Shown: piece by piece, positions 46,908-59,435 of the stretch
Layout: each line of letters starts with the position of its first letter
Position numbering within the stretch: position 1 is the first letter of the stretch
Assembly: GCA_004123355.1 (NCBI GenBank)
Contig: SCHM01000001.1
Coordinates: forward strand, 13,278,193-13,342,192
Direction: 5' to 3'
From: Amphirosellinia nigrospora
Taxonomy: Eukaryota; Ascomycota; Sordariomycetes; Xylariales; Xylariaceae
DNA: 64,000 nucleotides
The notes under the pieces: model-generated
Seen by the model: the letters and a program-made list of their open reading frames with translations, nothing else
Database searches by the model: none
Told to the model about the DNA's origin: nothing
Translations under genes and position numbers: made by a program

Positions 46908-49900
46908 TTATGTCTCGACTGACGTGACCTCGTAACCCTCCACTGCGGTGGCCGGCGACGCCACAATAACACGATATATCTCTGATTCTTTGTGGGACTA
47001 GACGACCAGTCGATGAACTGGTACCCGGCCTTGTGCAGCTCTCCCTGCCAGTGAGTCTCGGGGACGAGGACATGCTCACGGTTATCCTCGAATAACCACC
47101 AACCCTCGAGCAGGCCGAAGACAAGCGAGAACCACGGTAGATTGCGGGTGAGTTCCAGAAGACACAGCATACCAGATGGCTGCAGCATCTTGCGGATGTT
47201 AGTCGTTGATTCTACAAGATTCCTCGTGGCGTGGATGCAGCTAGCGCCGAAGATGATGTCGAAGGCCCCGTGGAATTTCTTGTCAGGCTCCTTCTCCATG
47301 TTTATGACTTCGAATTTCATGAACGGATACTTTGAGAACCTCCTGCGCGCTGCAGCGACTAGCGACGGTGATAGATCCGTGAATGTGTAGGTGAGGTTCC
47401 GGCCTGTGGCTGCCAGTTTCTCGACGAGGTGCTTAGTAGTTCCGCCGGTACCGGCGCCAAGTTCGAGAATACGAATCTCCTGATTTGGGTCCATGCCCTG
47501 GATGACGTTTACGAGATATTCAGCAAATAGCAGGTTGCACATTTTGAAGATGGGTGAGTCGGTGTATACGTTCTCCCAGAGAGCTCGAGAACCGGCGTTC
47601 TTGAATAGAAGTGCTATCGGGTCTGCGGCACCAGATAGGCAATCTCCCAGCTTATGAGCGGTGCAATACAAGAGCTTCGTCTCAGATTCATGTACCGAGA
47701 ATTTCATGAGACGCTCATGTAGAGTTAAGGCAGGCTCTGTAGGAGTAGGCTTCGCAGTACGGATGTAGTTTCCATTCTCCGACGTGAAGATGCCATACTC
47801 GATGAGTATATCGTACAGTTCAGCAACGAGTTTCTTGTGTTGAGGGACAAAGTCGAAGGGCTTCGCCTTCTCGCCCTCTTGTAATTCGGCAGGCGAGCAA
47901 CCTAACGAGGCGAAAGCCTCAACGATATACGCAATGACGAGATCCATCTGTAACGGGAAAACATCTCGGAAGAAATCAGTGAAGCCCGTCTCCTCCACGA
48001 ACTTAGTGATAGAACGGTTCTCTAAGAACTTCTTTTGGCAGACATCGGCAAATGAGCTTTGAGCGGACGGCTTGTCGCTCTCATTCACCTGACTGAGGTT
48101 CTCTCCGCCGTCAACGAGGATGCATAGGGACCGTACATCAGCTAATTCATGGAACTCCGCCGCCGTGATTGACGTGTTGAATTGCTTATTAGTTTCGGCG
48201 ATTACCTCAGTGACCATCAACGAGTCGATACCAATCTCATCGAATGTAGACGTCGGAGAGATCTCGCTAAGAGGTATTTCCATGACCTCGGCTAAGAGCT
48301 GTTGTAGCCTCCCTAGTGTTGGGCTCTGAGAAGCGACAGGCTGCAGTGCCTGTTCTTGCTCATCTACGACAGTTTCGAGTGGTGACTCTTCATCAGAGTA
48401 GATTTCGGTGAGCGGTAGCTCAAGAGACTCGAGTTGAACTTGTTTGGCGATGGTGAAAGCGACGTTCTGTGCTTTCTGCTGCACAGTCTGGAAAGTCGCG
48501 CCATGATGACAACTGCAACTTCTCTAGACTGTGTATCATAGACAAAAATGTCCGCGATGAACGTGTTCTTATCACCAATCTCATGTTTGGAATAGACTGT
48601 CCAGGATTGGTTATCTTTCCTATTAGAAAGAAATGCCGGTGCGAACACGACTTCTTCGATTTGAACGCACGCAAATATGCCCTTCTCTGGTCGACTTCTC
48701 GCAAGACAATTGAGCTGGATGGAGGGTACTAGTAGGAAGTTCTCTAGTGCAATTGAGTCGCATGCGAAGGCATCCGTCTTCAAGAAGCCGTTCTGCGAGA
48801 GAGAAACGTACCAAGAGCATTATAGTCTGAAGCAGCAATGGAGTTTACTCCGCGGTAGTAAGGGGCATAATCAATGATGTTCGTAAGTAATTCGTAGACC
48901 ATTGGGCCGCTCACGGAGGAAACCTGGGCACTGTCAAAGTGACCAACGGAGCTATGTCCAATGAGACGCTTAATTAGTCTCAAGCGCTCTTCTGTGATGG
49001 GATCCTGCGCTGAAACCAACTTGATCAAACCACCCGCATGGACGGTGGAATTAGAACCTCCATCTCCGCTGAAGATACGGAAATTCCAAGCCCGATCGTG
49101 CTTCTTAGTTAAAGACACATGAAGTAAGTCAGCGGAGCTTGACTTGAAAGGCGCCCCTACGAATAGGTCTTGGATTCGAGGAAGCCATAGCTGGGCCTTG
49201 CTTCCAGCCGCGGATTTGATTGCCGTGGTAGCTATCTCGACATACGTAGAAGCAGGACATATGCTCTGGCCTCCTACCACATGACCATTTACTGCTAGTT
49301 GGAAAGTGAAGTGAGATGTATTCACTTCAAACATAGCGCTTCCTGAATTAAGTGACCCAGAAGTCGCTTTGAGTAGAGAGCCTGTAGGGCGCACAGTTTC
49401 AGTCGTTGCAGCGAGTTTGGCCCCCGTGCGCTTGGCTTGTATTCGATCCAATGGCGGGGTTTCTCAAACTGATAATGAGGAACACTCATATACTTCCAAT
49501 CGCTTTGCTGGGACTTATGGAACTGCCAGAATTGAACGGATGTGCCAGCTTTCCAAAGTTCGCAGGTCGCTTCTGCGAGGTTCGCCGCTGCGGCTTCAGT
49601 GCCAAGATTTAGGGGCACGAAGACGTTCTCTCCCCTCGCAGCAGTAGGCAGTGCTCGCCGAGCCATCGGCACAATAAACGAACCAGTCCCGGCCTCGAGC
49701 CAAATTGCGGACTTAGACCTCTTGTGAATTCGCTGCACGGCATCATTAAAGTACACGGGCAGGCGGGAGTGAGATGCAATGAGCTCTGCAGTGACTGTAG
49801 ACCATGCGCCGCCTTCAGAGCAAGTTTCAACCCTGATATTTGGCTGCTGAAACGAAATAGATGTCGCTAGCGCCTTTAACTCGGGGATGATATTGTCGAT

Positions 49901-52900
49901 TACATGAGTGTGGTAGGCATGGGTGTTTTCCAACGCCCGCGTTTTGACACCTAAGGCAGTACACTCCTCTTGGAGTGTCTTGCCAGATGATTCATCGCCC
50001 CCAATAACGAAGCTGTTGGGTCCATTGTAACAAGCAACCTCCACATGGCGGTCCGGCTTGGAGTTGACGGACCCGATGATGGAGTCCAGATCCTCAGCAT
50101 CACACTCCAGAGAGATCATTCGGCACTGTCAGCATTACACTTCTCTTGTAGCAGGCGAGCGCGACCCGAAACTAGTCTCAACCCATCTTCTAGAGAAATA
50201 GACTTGGCTACTGTGAGCGCTGTCAACTGCCCAAAGCTATGTCCCACCAGAGTGTCAACTTCGACACCGCTGTCGATCCAGGCCATTGCTGTTGCATATT
50301 GGACGGAGAATAGCATGCAGTGGAGGGCGATAATGTCGTCTACGGGTGTGCCCTGGAACACTCCGGGGAAAATGCTGTTCAGTCCTAGGGAACGACACGT
50401 AGTATCACATTGATCCTATAAAATGAAGAGTTAGTAATTAAGTAGAATTCCCCCAGAAGCGCCGAGGTAAATATTCACTTACCATGTAAGTCCTCAGTAA
50501 CTTTGAGCTGTCATAGAGATCTTTAGAGAGCGTCACTGTTCGCCCATTCTGACCTCCAAAGCACATGATGACGGGCTTTTTGCCGCTAGGTAGGGCGTGC
50601 GAACTAGGAGATGAAATTGTTTCCAATTTCTTCGCAAGATTTGTGCTACTAGTAGCTGTAATCGCAACCCTATAAGGAAAGTCGGTGTTCTGTCTTCGGG
50701 CAATATTGAAGGCGGCGTTCGCGAATGAACCTTTAGCGCTCGAAAGCCATTTTTTAAGAGCGTTGATGGATAGGGATAAGCTCTCTTCAGACTTAGCAGA
50801 CACCAACAGTGGGTAAGCTGGTGTCGAGATGTCATCGTGATTACATGTGTTCTGATTTGACTGCAAGTCGGATTCGCGCACCACAATAGCTGCATTGCTG
50901 CCAGCCGCGCCGTAATTAGCAACGAGCGCTACGTGTGGCCCTTTCCAATTCGAATTGTTTTGTGGGATCACGATTCTCTTCAAAGGGTTGATCCTAGGGT
51001 TTAGGCGAGAGAATCCGGCCTGTTTCGGGATGATACCGTGCTCCATCATTAGAAGACACTTGATCAGACCAGCGACGCCGGAGGCAGATTCAGTGTGACC
51101 AACATTATCCTTCACCGATCCCAGATACAGGTCATTTTGCGTATCTGAGTCTTCGAACGTCATTTTAATACTCTCATACTCAATTGGATCACCCACAGGA
51201 GTGCCTAGAAACCATTAGTGAGATTAATCTTAGTAGAAAGAAGGGAAATCTACTCACCCGTGCCATGTGCTTCCACGTATGTAACGTCCGCCGCATTCAC
51301 GCCGCCCCGGGCTAATGCTTTCTGGTAAAGCTTATGCTGGGATCCAGAATGGGGAACCTGTATAGCGCTACAATTTGCCCCTTGGTTAACGGCCGAGCCA
51401 GCGATCACGCCGAGTACTAAATCGCCATCTTCAAGCGCAGTAGAAAGGCGCTTCAATACGAGGATGCCCGCACCCTCTCCACGGCAATAGCCATTTGCAG
51501 ATGCGTCAAATGCTTTCGAAGCTCCTGTTGGGCTAAGGAATGATGCTCCGGCAAGGTTTTGGAACATTGAAGGGCTCGTAATAACATTAACACCGCCAGC
51601 CAATGCCATGGAGCAGTCTTTAGCGAGCAGCGACTAGTAGTAATGTCAGCGCAAGCAATATAGGATGTGATAAGGGATCCACAAGCGAGGATCATTCACG
51701 ACTTACTTGACAAGCAGTATGAATAGCGACAGCAGCAGATGAACAAGCAGTGTCAACAGTAACGGAAGGTCCTGTCAGGCCAAATTGATGACTGAGCCTA
51801 CCACTGACAAACGCTCTTAGCGTACCGAGAGCAGAAAATGCGGTAGCGTCTTCAGACTCGACATTGTCTTCGTAGTCAACTGAGAGAACACCAAGGTAGC
51901 ACCCTACATCCTCAGGCCGGCGGCCGTCACGGTAGTATCCCGATGACTCTAGGGCCTCGTACGCGACCTGTAGTGCAATCCGTTGCTGGGGATCCATGGA
52001 CTTAGCTTCGCGGCCCGAGAGACCGAAAAACTTATGATCAAACGTGCTGACGACATCGTCACTCAGGAAATTCCCCCAGTACTCTAGGTTCTTCACACGA
52101 TCTTTACAGTCCGCCGGGTTGAAACGGGCAGGGAGATTTTGCCTATGCCTGTCTTCCCACCGCAAAGGAGGTCCCAGAAATCACTTGGTGAATCCGCGGA
52201 GGGGTAGCGACAAGACATTCCGACGATTGCTATCTCGTCTGTCCAGCGATCGTCTGTCTCTGTGGTTTGGGAAGCTTCGGTTTCCGGCGACAGGCTGCCA
52301 TTTTTTCGGGTAGTGATTGCCCTGGGTACGAAAGACCCCTTTCCAATGGGAAGTGGGCGAACAGTGGTACCTCGAAGGGAATCCACGGCACTTTTCACGA
52401 CCTGGTACCAGTGCGCCCGATTGCAGAGTATTGTCCTTAATGCGACTTCATGGAGGGGCTCAGTTCCAATCAACTGAGCATTCGCATTAGATCTTAGGGG
52501 GTATACAAGACTATCCTTGTATTGAAGGTTGTCTTTGTCTTCGGCAACACGAATGAGGGCTTCAACGGCCTTGGCATGTCTTTTGCTGTGGTACGCGCCG
52601 TTAAGGCCGATTTCCTTCGCTGTGACACCAATTTGGCTGAGTTGCTCTATGTACTCAGCGACGTTCTCCCCGGGGATCGTGACTGTGACACTCTTTTCGT
52701 CGGTGATACATGAGATAAACGTCTAGAATGTGACATTAGTATCAATAGGTGAAGGATTAAGGGGGCAATTGATAGAACATACATCTGAGAACAGATCCAG
52801 ACAAGTATCGGCTTGCATTCTTGCTCTATCCGTCTTCCAACGGATAGAGAGAGACTTCAGACCATCTGTATGAGATTGAAGATCGGCTTCAATAATCGCC

Positions 52901-53409
52901 CCAATGCACGCAGATAACCGAATACTAGTGGCGAAATTTTGTTCAAGCGCCTCCCAGCTCCTAGATGATGATGCTGCTGCGGCGGAAAGAAAACCAAGGC
53001 AGAAACCTTGAACACCCTGGAGCTTAGGTAGACTCGATAAAGCCTGAGTTGACTTATCATCATGGAACTCGGGCAAATTGGCCACTCGTATGAACTCTAC
53101 AGCCTGATATATAACCGTAAGAGGTGCTAGATGAACATTTGAAAGAGTTGTTGAGTCTAGGATACTCTGTCCTGAAGCAAAGTCGGAGAGTTCTTGGAGG
53201 TGCTCCAGCCTTGAGACGAAGGGTGAGACTTCATCGGACTGGAGAATGGGCAGGAGAGAAGGGAGATCAGTCAAGGCGTGACGGAGAAACGCAAATGAAG
53301 TGTTCTCCTGTAGTGCCGCTTGTAGTTCTTGAAGGCCTTCAGACGTCCAGGACGTGACGACTGGGCCGAACAAGACGTAGTTCGATTCTGCGAGGTGAGC
53401 TTCCGTCAT
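46908..53409 (-). CDS. Non-reducing polyketide synthase, SAT-KS-AT-PT-ACP-CMeT, no release domain seen
   Basis: Builds an aromatic polyketide with C-methylation. Exons are 53409-52783, 52722-51707, 51633-51258, 51204-50483 and 50415-46908, about 2080 residues. SAT (1-345) has [15 protein letters not shown] with Cys137, and [12 protein letters not shown] (372-800) starts [20 protein letters not shown] and has DTACSSAA (Cys near 536), EAHGTGTPVGD and [14 protein letters not shown] (890-1210) has GHSFGQL. PT (1255-1560) has [14 protein letters not shown] (His) and KTDAFACDS (Asp). One ACP has GIDSLMV (Ser near 1646). CMeT has [15 protein letters not shown] and [15 protein letters not shown]. After [20 protein letters not shown] and [16 protein letters not shown] the protein stops at 46910-46908, with no thioesterase or reductase. 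One-base losses are needed near 52140, 50120, 49421-49440, 48810, 48500 and 46971. No ketoreductase or dehydratase is present. Confidence 0.95.
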
Positions 53410-54370
53410 TGTGGGTTGAAGGTCCTATACAATGGACTGTAAATGACGGAGAAGCATATGATGTTGAATAAAATACAGAGAGTTGAGGTTTTACAGAACT
53501 AGTCCTTCCCAAACTTGCTTGCGAAGTCTTGGACTTATATGCCTTAGAGGTTGACTCTCGCCGGCTTATCAACACCGGGTTAAGATAACATATTCCAAAA
53601 CATCTAGTCAATATTTGGCACCTCGATACATTGATCGCAACCTCTCTCAACGAAGGAGATGGCCAAGGTTACGGTCTCCGAGTTGATAGGCTACACTATG
53701 CTGAGACTTGCATCAAGTTTCCTTGGATCGTCTAAGTAGTTGCCTATCTTGATGCTAAGGTGCCTTTTTCTTCTAGACTGGATCTAGCGCTTTGACACCA
53801 TCTACTGTAAGAGTTCCGCATTGTGAATACCTTCCATCGTTAATTACGAACCGCAGGCCTTGTATGGTACCGTACTTGGAATTGAGACGGACCGATATAC
53901 CTTGTATAGTGAAGCGTAGAGGTACCATGCATGCAAGCCACAAAGAGTACTCTTCGTGTATTTTGCCTCCTCCCTGAAGCTGATGCAGTGTAAGGGTGAT
54001 CATTGAGTTCACGTTTTCTGTCGCCACATGGGCGCCTAGTTTCAGCCCGTAATGTAATTGTAATTTTTCACGTTTCTATACCTTACCGTAAGCACGGATC
54101 GTAAATGCCCGAGCGTGACATTTGAGACAGCAACTAGTCGTGATAAGTCATGTTAGCTTGAAACCTACCTATATTTCACATGTGATAAGTGTTCCACGCT
54201 AAGGAGGCAAAGGCTCGCAATCGTTTACCCCCTTGCTGCCTTCGTGCATATTCGGTCCGTGAATCCATATATCGATAAAAATTTCACTTACGTCCAAATC
54301 AAAATAGTTAACTTCACGTCTTACAACGACAGCAAGCAACGACGAACTCATCAAGTTGGAAAGTGAGGCA
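53410..54370. promoter_or_regulatory. Shared intergenic region between divergent PKS and P450 genes
   Basis: About 960 bases separate the PKS start (minus) and the P450 start (plus). No coding frame with a motif lies between, so it probably serves as a two-way promoter that co-regulates the pair. I could not identify a specific binding site. Confidence 0.55.
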
Positions 54371-56387
54371 ATGTCTATTCTATCTGATATTATAGGCCAG
54401 CAACACGACCTTACGGTCGTAAAGCACCTTCTCGCATCTCTTTCTGTGGCCTGCATTTTGACATTTACGCTCCGCGCGATCTTGTCATGGTATCGTCTAC
54501 GTCACATTCCTGGGCCTCTACTCCCCAGCTTGACAAACCTCTCACGTGTTTTCTGGGTTAAAACAGGGCAAAGTCAAGAATACTACAGACAGATACACCA
54601 AAAATATGGCGAAGTCGTTCGATTGGGACCCAATATGATCTCAATCAGCAATCCTGAAGCCATACCAACCTTATACCCTACGCGTCCAGGCTTTCCCAAG
54701 GTGAGATGTCTTAACGCAGAGTTTATGGAACCCGCCGACTAAAGAATCGCGTGATAGAGCGACCTTTACGCGACTCTACGACCATATTCTCGCGATAATA
54801 ATGGACTGAAGGTCGTCTTCAATACACAAGACGAGACATTGCACAAGCAGATTAAGAGTCCTATAGCCCCGTTGTACTCTCTAACAAATACAGTCACGTT
54901 TGAACCTTTGGTTGATCAAGTGCTCGTATGCCTAGAAGAACAACTGAACAAGAAGTTCTCAGGCACTGGGGCTACTTTTAATTTCGGAGAGTACTTACAG
55001 TTCTTCGCATTCGACGTCATGGGAACTTTGACGTTCTCCAAGAGATACGGCTTCTTGGAGACGGGTAAAGATGTACAAGGGATTTTGGCGGCTATCTGGA
55101 GTCACTGGAAGGGTTCTGCGGCGGTGAGTCTCAAGATTCAGGGGTCGTGATCACAACTAAAACCGCTCAGGTCACCCAAATAACGTGGGCCGATCCTATC
55201 GTCAGCCGCAACAGATTCGTCCGTGCTTTTCGAAAAACAGGCGGCATGGCGATCATTGGCTACATTGACAGCGTTTTGAAAGAAAGACTTCGCGAGAGGA
55301 GTGCTTCCACCAGCACAAAGGGGAAGTCCTTGAGTAGCACTGAGATCTCGAAAACTCGGCATGTGGATTTCCTCGACCATTTCCTCACAGCCAAGGAAGA
55401 CAACCCTGACCTCCCACCATGGTATGTCCCACTCACAGTTTGTTTTGCTGTGCGGATTGGGTATTGACATAATAGGGCTCCGACTGCATGGATGTTTTCC
55501 AATGTCCTTGCAGGATCTGATTCGACCGCGACAGTAATACGGACTGTTATGTGGTAGGTATCTTCTAATTCCTTCCACGTGGCTTTATGTCACTCTCCAA
55601 CCAGAATCTACGATACTAACATTTCTTAGTGAGTTCAATATCCAGCGGTGGAGCTCAGGAGAGCTCTCTCGCAAGGATACTCCTGACTCGTACAGCCCCA
55701 GTAACTGATAACTGAACAGACCATTTACTCTGCAACCCAAATACCCTTGAGAAGCTATACCAAGAACTCTCCGGTGCGGGGTCTCAATGCCCTATCCTAA
55801 GTGGGCTGAGGTTTGCAACCTACCTTACCTTGATGCATGCGTGCAGGAGGGGGTCCGCCTACATCCCCATTCTCGTTCCACTTTGAACGGATCGTTCCAA
55901 GAGGTGGAATCGAAATCCTAGGAAAGTTCCTGCCAGAGGGGACCGTAGTCGGCGGTAACCCCTGGGTGACTAACCGACATGAGGGAACATTTGGACGTAA
56001 CCCTGATGCGTGGGATCCTAAGCGGTGGCTAACAGGAGGGGACGTGCATCGAAGAGAACTGGAGAAGATGCTCCTCACTGTAGGTTTTGCCACTTCCTTG
56101 CCTTCCTCTCGGCTATCTAGTGCTAATGATCACATTAGTTCGGTGCTGGGAGACGCGTGTGTCTTGGCAAACATATCGGTATTCTAGAGCTGAAGAAAGT
56201 CGTCCCCTTCCTGGTCTTAAACTACAAGGTAAGCTTTCTCAGCGATTGTACGGATTAGTTCTGCGGCCGATAAACTGACTGGTATGTGATATAGATGCAG
56301 GTGGTGGACCCTGAAGCATTTCGAGCCGAGAATGCCCTATTCTTCAGACAGGAAGGATTCTTTGCCAAGCTCGAGAGACGCACATGA
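54371..56387 (+). CDS. Cytochrome P450 monooxygenase (pisatin demethylase/benzoate hydroxylase-like), two frameshifts
   Basis: Membrane-anchored haem monooxygenase, likely tailoring the polyketide. The ATG at 54371 is followed by an N-terminal helix ([19 protein letters not shown]) and [10 protein letters not shown]. Supported exons are 54371-54700, 54758-55123, 55171-55421, 55476-55553, about 55720-56079, 56139-56228 and 56295-56387. Key motifs are [17 protein letters not shown] (helix C), AGSDSTA (helix I), [15 protein letters not shown] (helix K), [12 protein letters not shown] and [10 protein letters not shown] (haem Cys ligand). One-base losses are needed at 55778-55781 (GGGG) and 55865-55868 (CCCC). 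The junction after VIRTVMW at 55553 is not resolved: the next block ([18 protein letters not shown]) cannot be joined in phase by any plain GT..AG choice, so another base may be missing. About 520 residues in all. Confidence 0.92.
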
Positions 56388-59300
56388 AATTCATATGCAC
56401 CCACGGGTGCATGGACCTGTTACCTTGACGGAAGAATTGACATATCCACATGTATTGCTAGATTATAGAGACCAAAATACCGTTCAACACGGTGTATAGC
56501 ACGAGTCTAGTCAATATCTCAAATCTCTCGTCACACTACTAGTATGGTTACTTATACCTGTTTCTTTAAACGTAAAATAGAAAAAAACAGGGAATCTTGT
56601 ATCTATACAAGCATAGTAGCACAACGTAGGTACTGCAGAGCTTCAACGTTAACATGATGTGTCATTATCAGGCAGCGTAAGTGGCCCACCTTTAGCAGAA
56701 AGGGTCGTCGTCCCAAATGCTCACGTGTCCTTAGTAGGTAAGGCTTACTATTTCGTAATATTTACAATCTTTGCCCGTCCGCCAACCACAGAGAACAGAA
56801 GATGTAACGCAGACGGTTCTTCCATCAAATAGAAAAGGGGATGTGAACGACTAGCGGCAGTGTTAGTTACGCGAAAAAAGCTTGTTCGCACACGAGGTAT
56901 GCATTACGCGTAATGACTAAAGAAAATAACCTATTACAAGTTGTTGTGGCGTCTCGGCATATGTCAATTATCCCAGGCTGACAGAAGTTTTCTTCCCCTA
57001 TAACACCTCCGCGTTTCTGTGGGGCGTCTCCTCAGCCGCAATGTGAGTACCGCCGACGAGTAGTCATGCGTTACGCTGTCCGATACTACCCTCCAGTCTT
57101 GTTAATGACCACTCCGCATCTCGTATACACCGCACGTGGCCCAAATTGTCCCGATCTTGAGATAACAATCTTGGCTGCAAACATGATTGGCTTTCAAACC
57201 CAAGGAGTTTGCGCCGCAGCAAGAAGTTAGCGATAACTCCCCCGTTCTGAGTAGTGAGTACTGTAGCTGATGCTTGCACGGCCTAACAAATTCTAGTAAG
57301 TCCTATGCAGTATACACTAGGTTAGGGAATTAATGGCGTAACCCCAGATATCACTAATGCAGTGCCTGCACATAATTTGTGTTGCATATTATGGCGTTGG
57401 GACGACATGTCTAATAGCCCCCTGACTGTCCGCCTTTCCATATCAATCGTTCTTATCTTTCAGATTGATAAACTCACAGTTTAATATGGATCTGAGGACT
57501 TAAGTCTGTAGAGGATATGCTGCTATGTGGAGTAAAACCTTAATTTTATATAATTATACTAACCACAATGCAGCAATCCTCTTTCGCTTAATTCTCTAGT
57601 CATCGCCGTCTATATCTGTTCATGTGAATCAACTCGTATTTATTATTTATAGTCTTATCAATTCAGCCTCTTGACGTATGTGGCAGTGTAAAACCTGCTT
57701 CCCCTTATTCTTGGCCCATACCGCTCGTTTCTGTGGGGGCCACCCTACCCTGTATGCTTGGTGAACCTCGTGTGCCAAGTCGACGGCGATGGTAATTCCA
57801 AAAAGAAGAGACTGCTCATCGAGTCAGTGTACGCGTAATTATCTTGTTCTCGGATACCGAAAAACCAGTTGAAAATAGGAGCTCACCGAGGCACTTGCCG
57901 GCCCGGGCCGCCGGCACAGGCACTGCCACCGGTCAAGCCACCAAGCCTGATCTTATCTTGGCGCCTTAATTTGATAATACCAGGGAAGAATCCTAGCATT
58001 TTTGGCACCGTATGCACCCGATTGGAAGTGTGCCGTCGTACACTAGCTTACCTCCGATTGATTCTTAGACTTGGCACGGAACACTTTCGGGACGTTCAAC
58101 GGCTTGGCATTTTACAGTTCCGGTCACACTAAACCAATGCCCCTAGCCAATTCTAGTAAATATAAAGATGATCATAGTCTCCCGTCGTGAAGCAGAGCTA
58201 GACCTCGATTAGATAATAGAGGCGAAACTTGGGTAGAACTTCTAGGAAGATAGGCGTTCATATTAGGTTCCAGGATAGTCGCTTTCCGGTGATCCAAGAC
58301 AAAAACTAACTATATTATCGGTAGTTTCAATGACATCTTGTTTCTGTAAAGCCTACATGTACGAGATACGCCCAATTGACATACGTGGCTTGCCATCTAC
58401 GGCCGTTAGACGCTCAGAGGCGACCTCCACCACGACACAGTTACCAAATTCAGTAAATCGGCGATCCTACTTTTCAAATTCCTTGTACCTACGCCTTACA
58501 GCGCGGGGTCTATGCAGGCCAATATGCCCTTGTTTACTGACGTCTCTGCATTAGGCGATGGTGATAGCTGCATTGGGCAACCCTGGGAAACAAGCAGAAG
58601 TCAGGCCTCATCCTTGTCCACGCTTTTGCGCCACATACTGTGCCAGTGTTGGCGCGCCACCTCCCACATCCCGGTCTTGAAAGGAACCTTGCAGATCCTG
58701 CAGAGCCTCTACTGTACAATATGTGATGCTACGATGGTTTGCATTGCAGACTGGCCTATGGCCATCGTTCGATACGTTACATACATATTCCAATTTCTTC
58801 ACGTGGCATGTCTATCAACACGTTTTAACGTTCTATTTTCCATTTTCGGTCCCAAAGAGTGAACAGTTACCGACACTGTTGGTATTTGGTCAGCCCCACA
58901 GGTCTGCAGGGCCAAGTGTTATAGTCTTACTAAGTAGAAACTTTAATGCTACGCCGCATGCAAACATTTGTTTTAAGCTTCAAACAGCATCCAACACACC
59001 CATGTCGTTTTACAAGTGCGGAATGTCTCAAGAAGCAAATTCCGCGATTTAAATTGCGTGAATCTCGTTTAGCTAACGGTTTTTACCTATCCCTACCCCA
59101 GCAATCTTGGCTCCGAAAATCAGGGTCTAACTAGGGCATTGCCAGGGGTAAGCCAACATTGTATACTCGTTATTTAGAAGTATTTGACTAGCCTTCTAGA
59201 AGAATTTTAAACGAGCCATGTATACATCATAGCATAATGGGTTACTTTCAATTGGCCCCTTTACCAAGTCAGAGAAAAGAGATTTCAAGATGACTTTCAC

Positions 59301-59435
59301 TTGGAAAGGCGGCGTTTAGACAGAGAATATTTTATGAATTGATGTAGACGCTAATTTGCCTGCTTAATTTTCATTAATCAAAAAATTCTAACAAGAGATG
59401 CTATGACGACTCCTGGGAACTTTGGTTGGGGCCCA
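56388..59435. other. 3 kb intergenic stretch inside the cluster
   Basis: AT-rich, particularly 57400-57660. No open frame has a motif or a consistent splice pattern. Frames at 58512-58862 and 58723-59052 are short, cysteine-rich and unsupported. It could hide a decayed gene, but I cannot show one. Confidence 0.5.
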
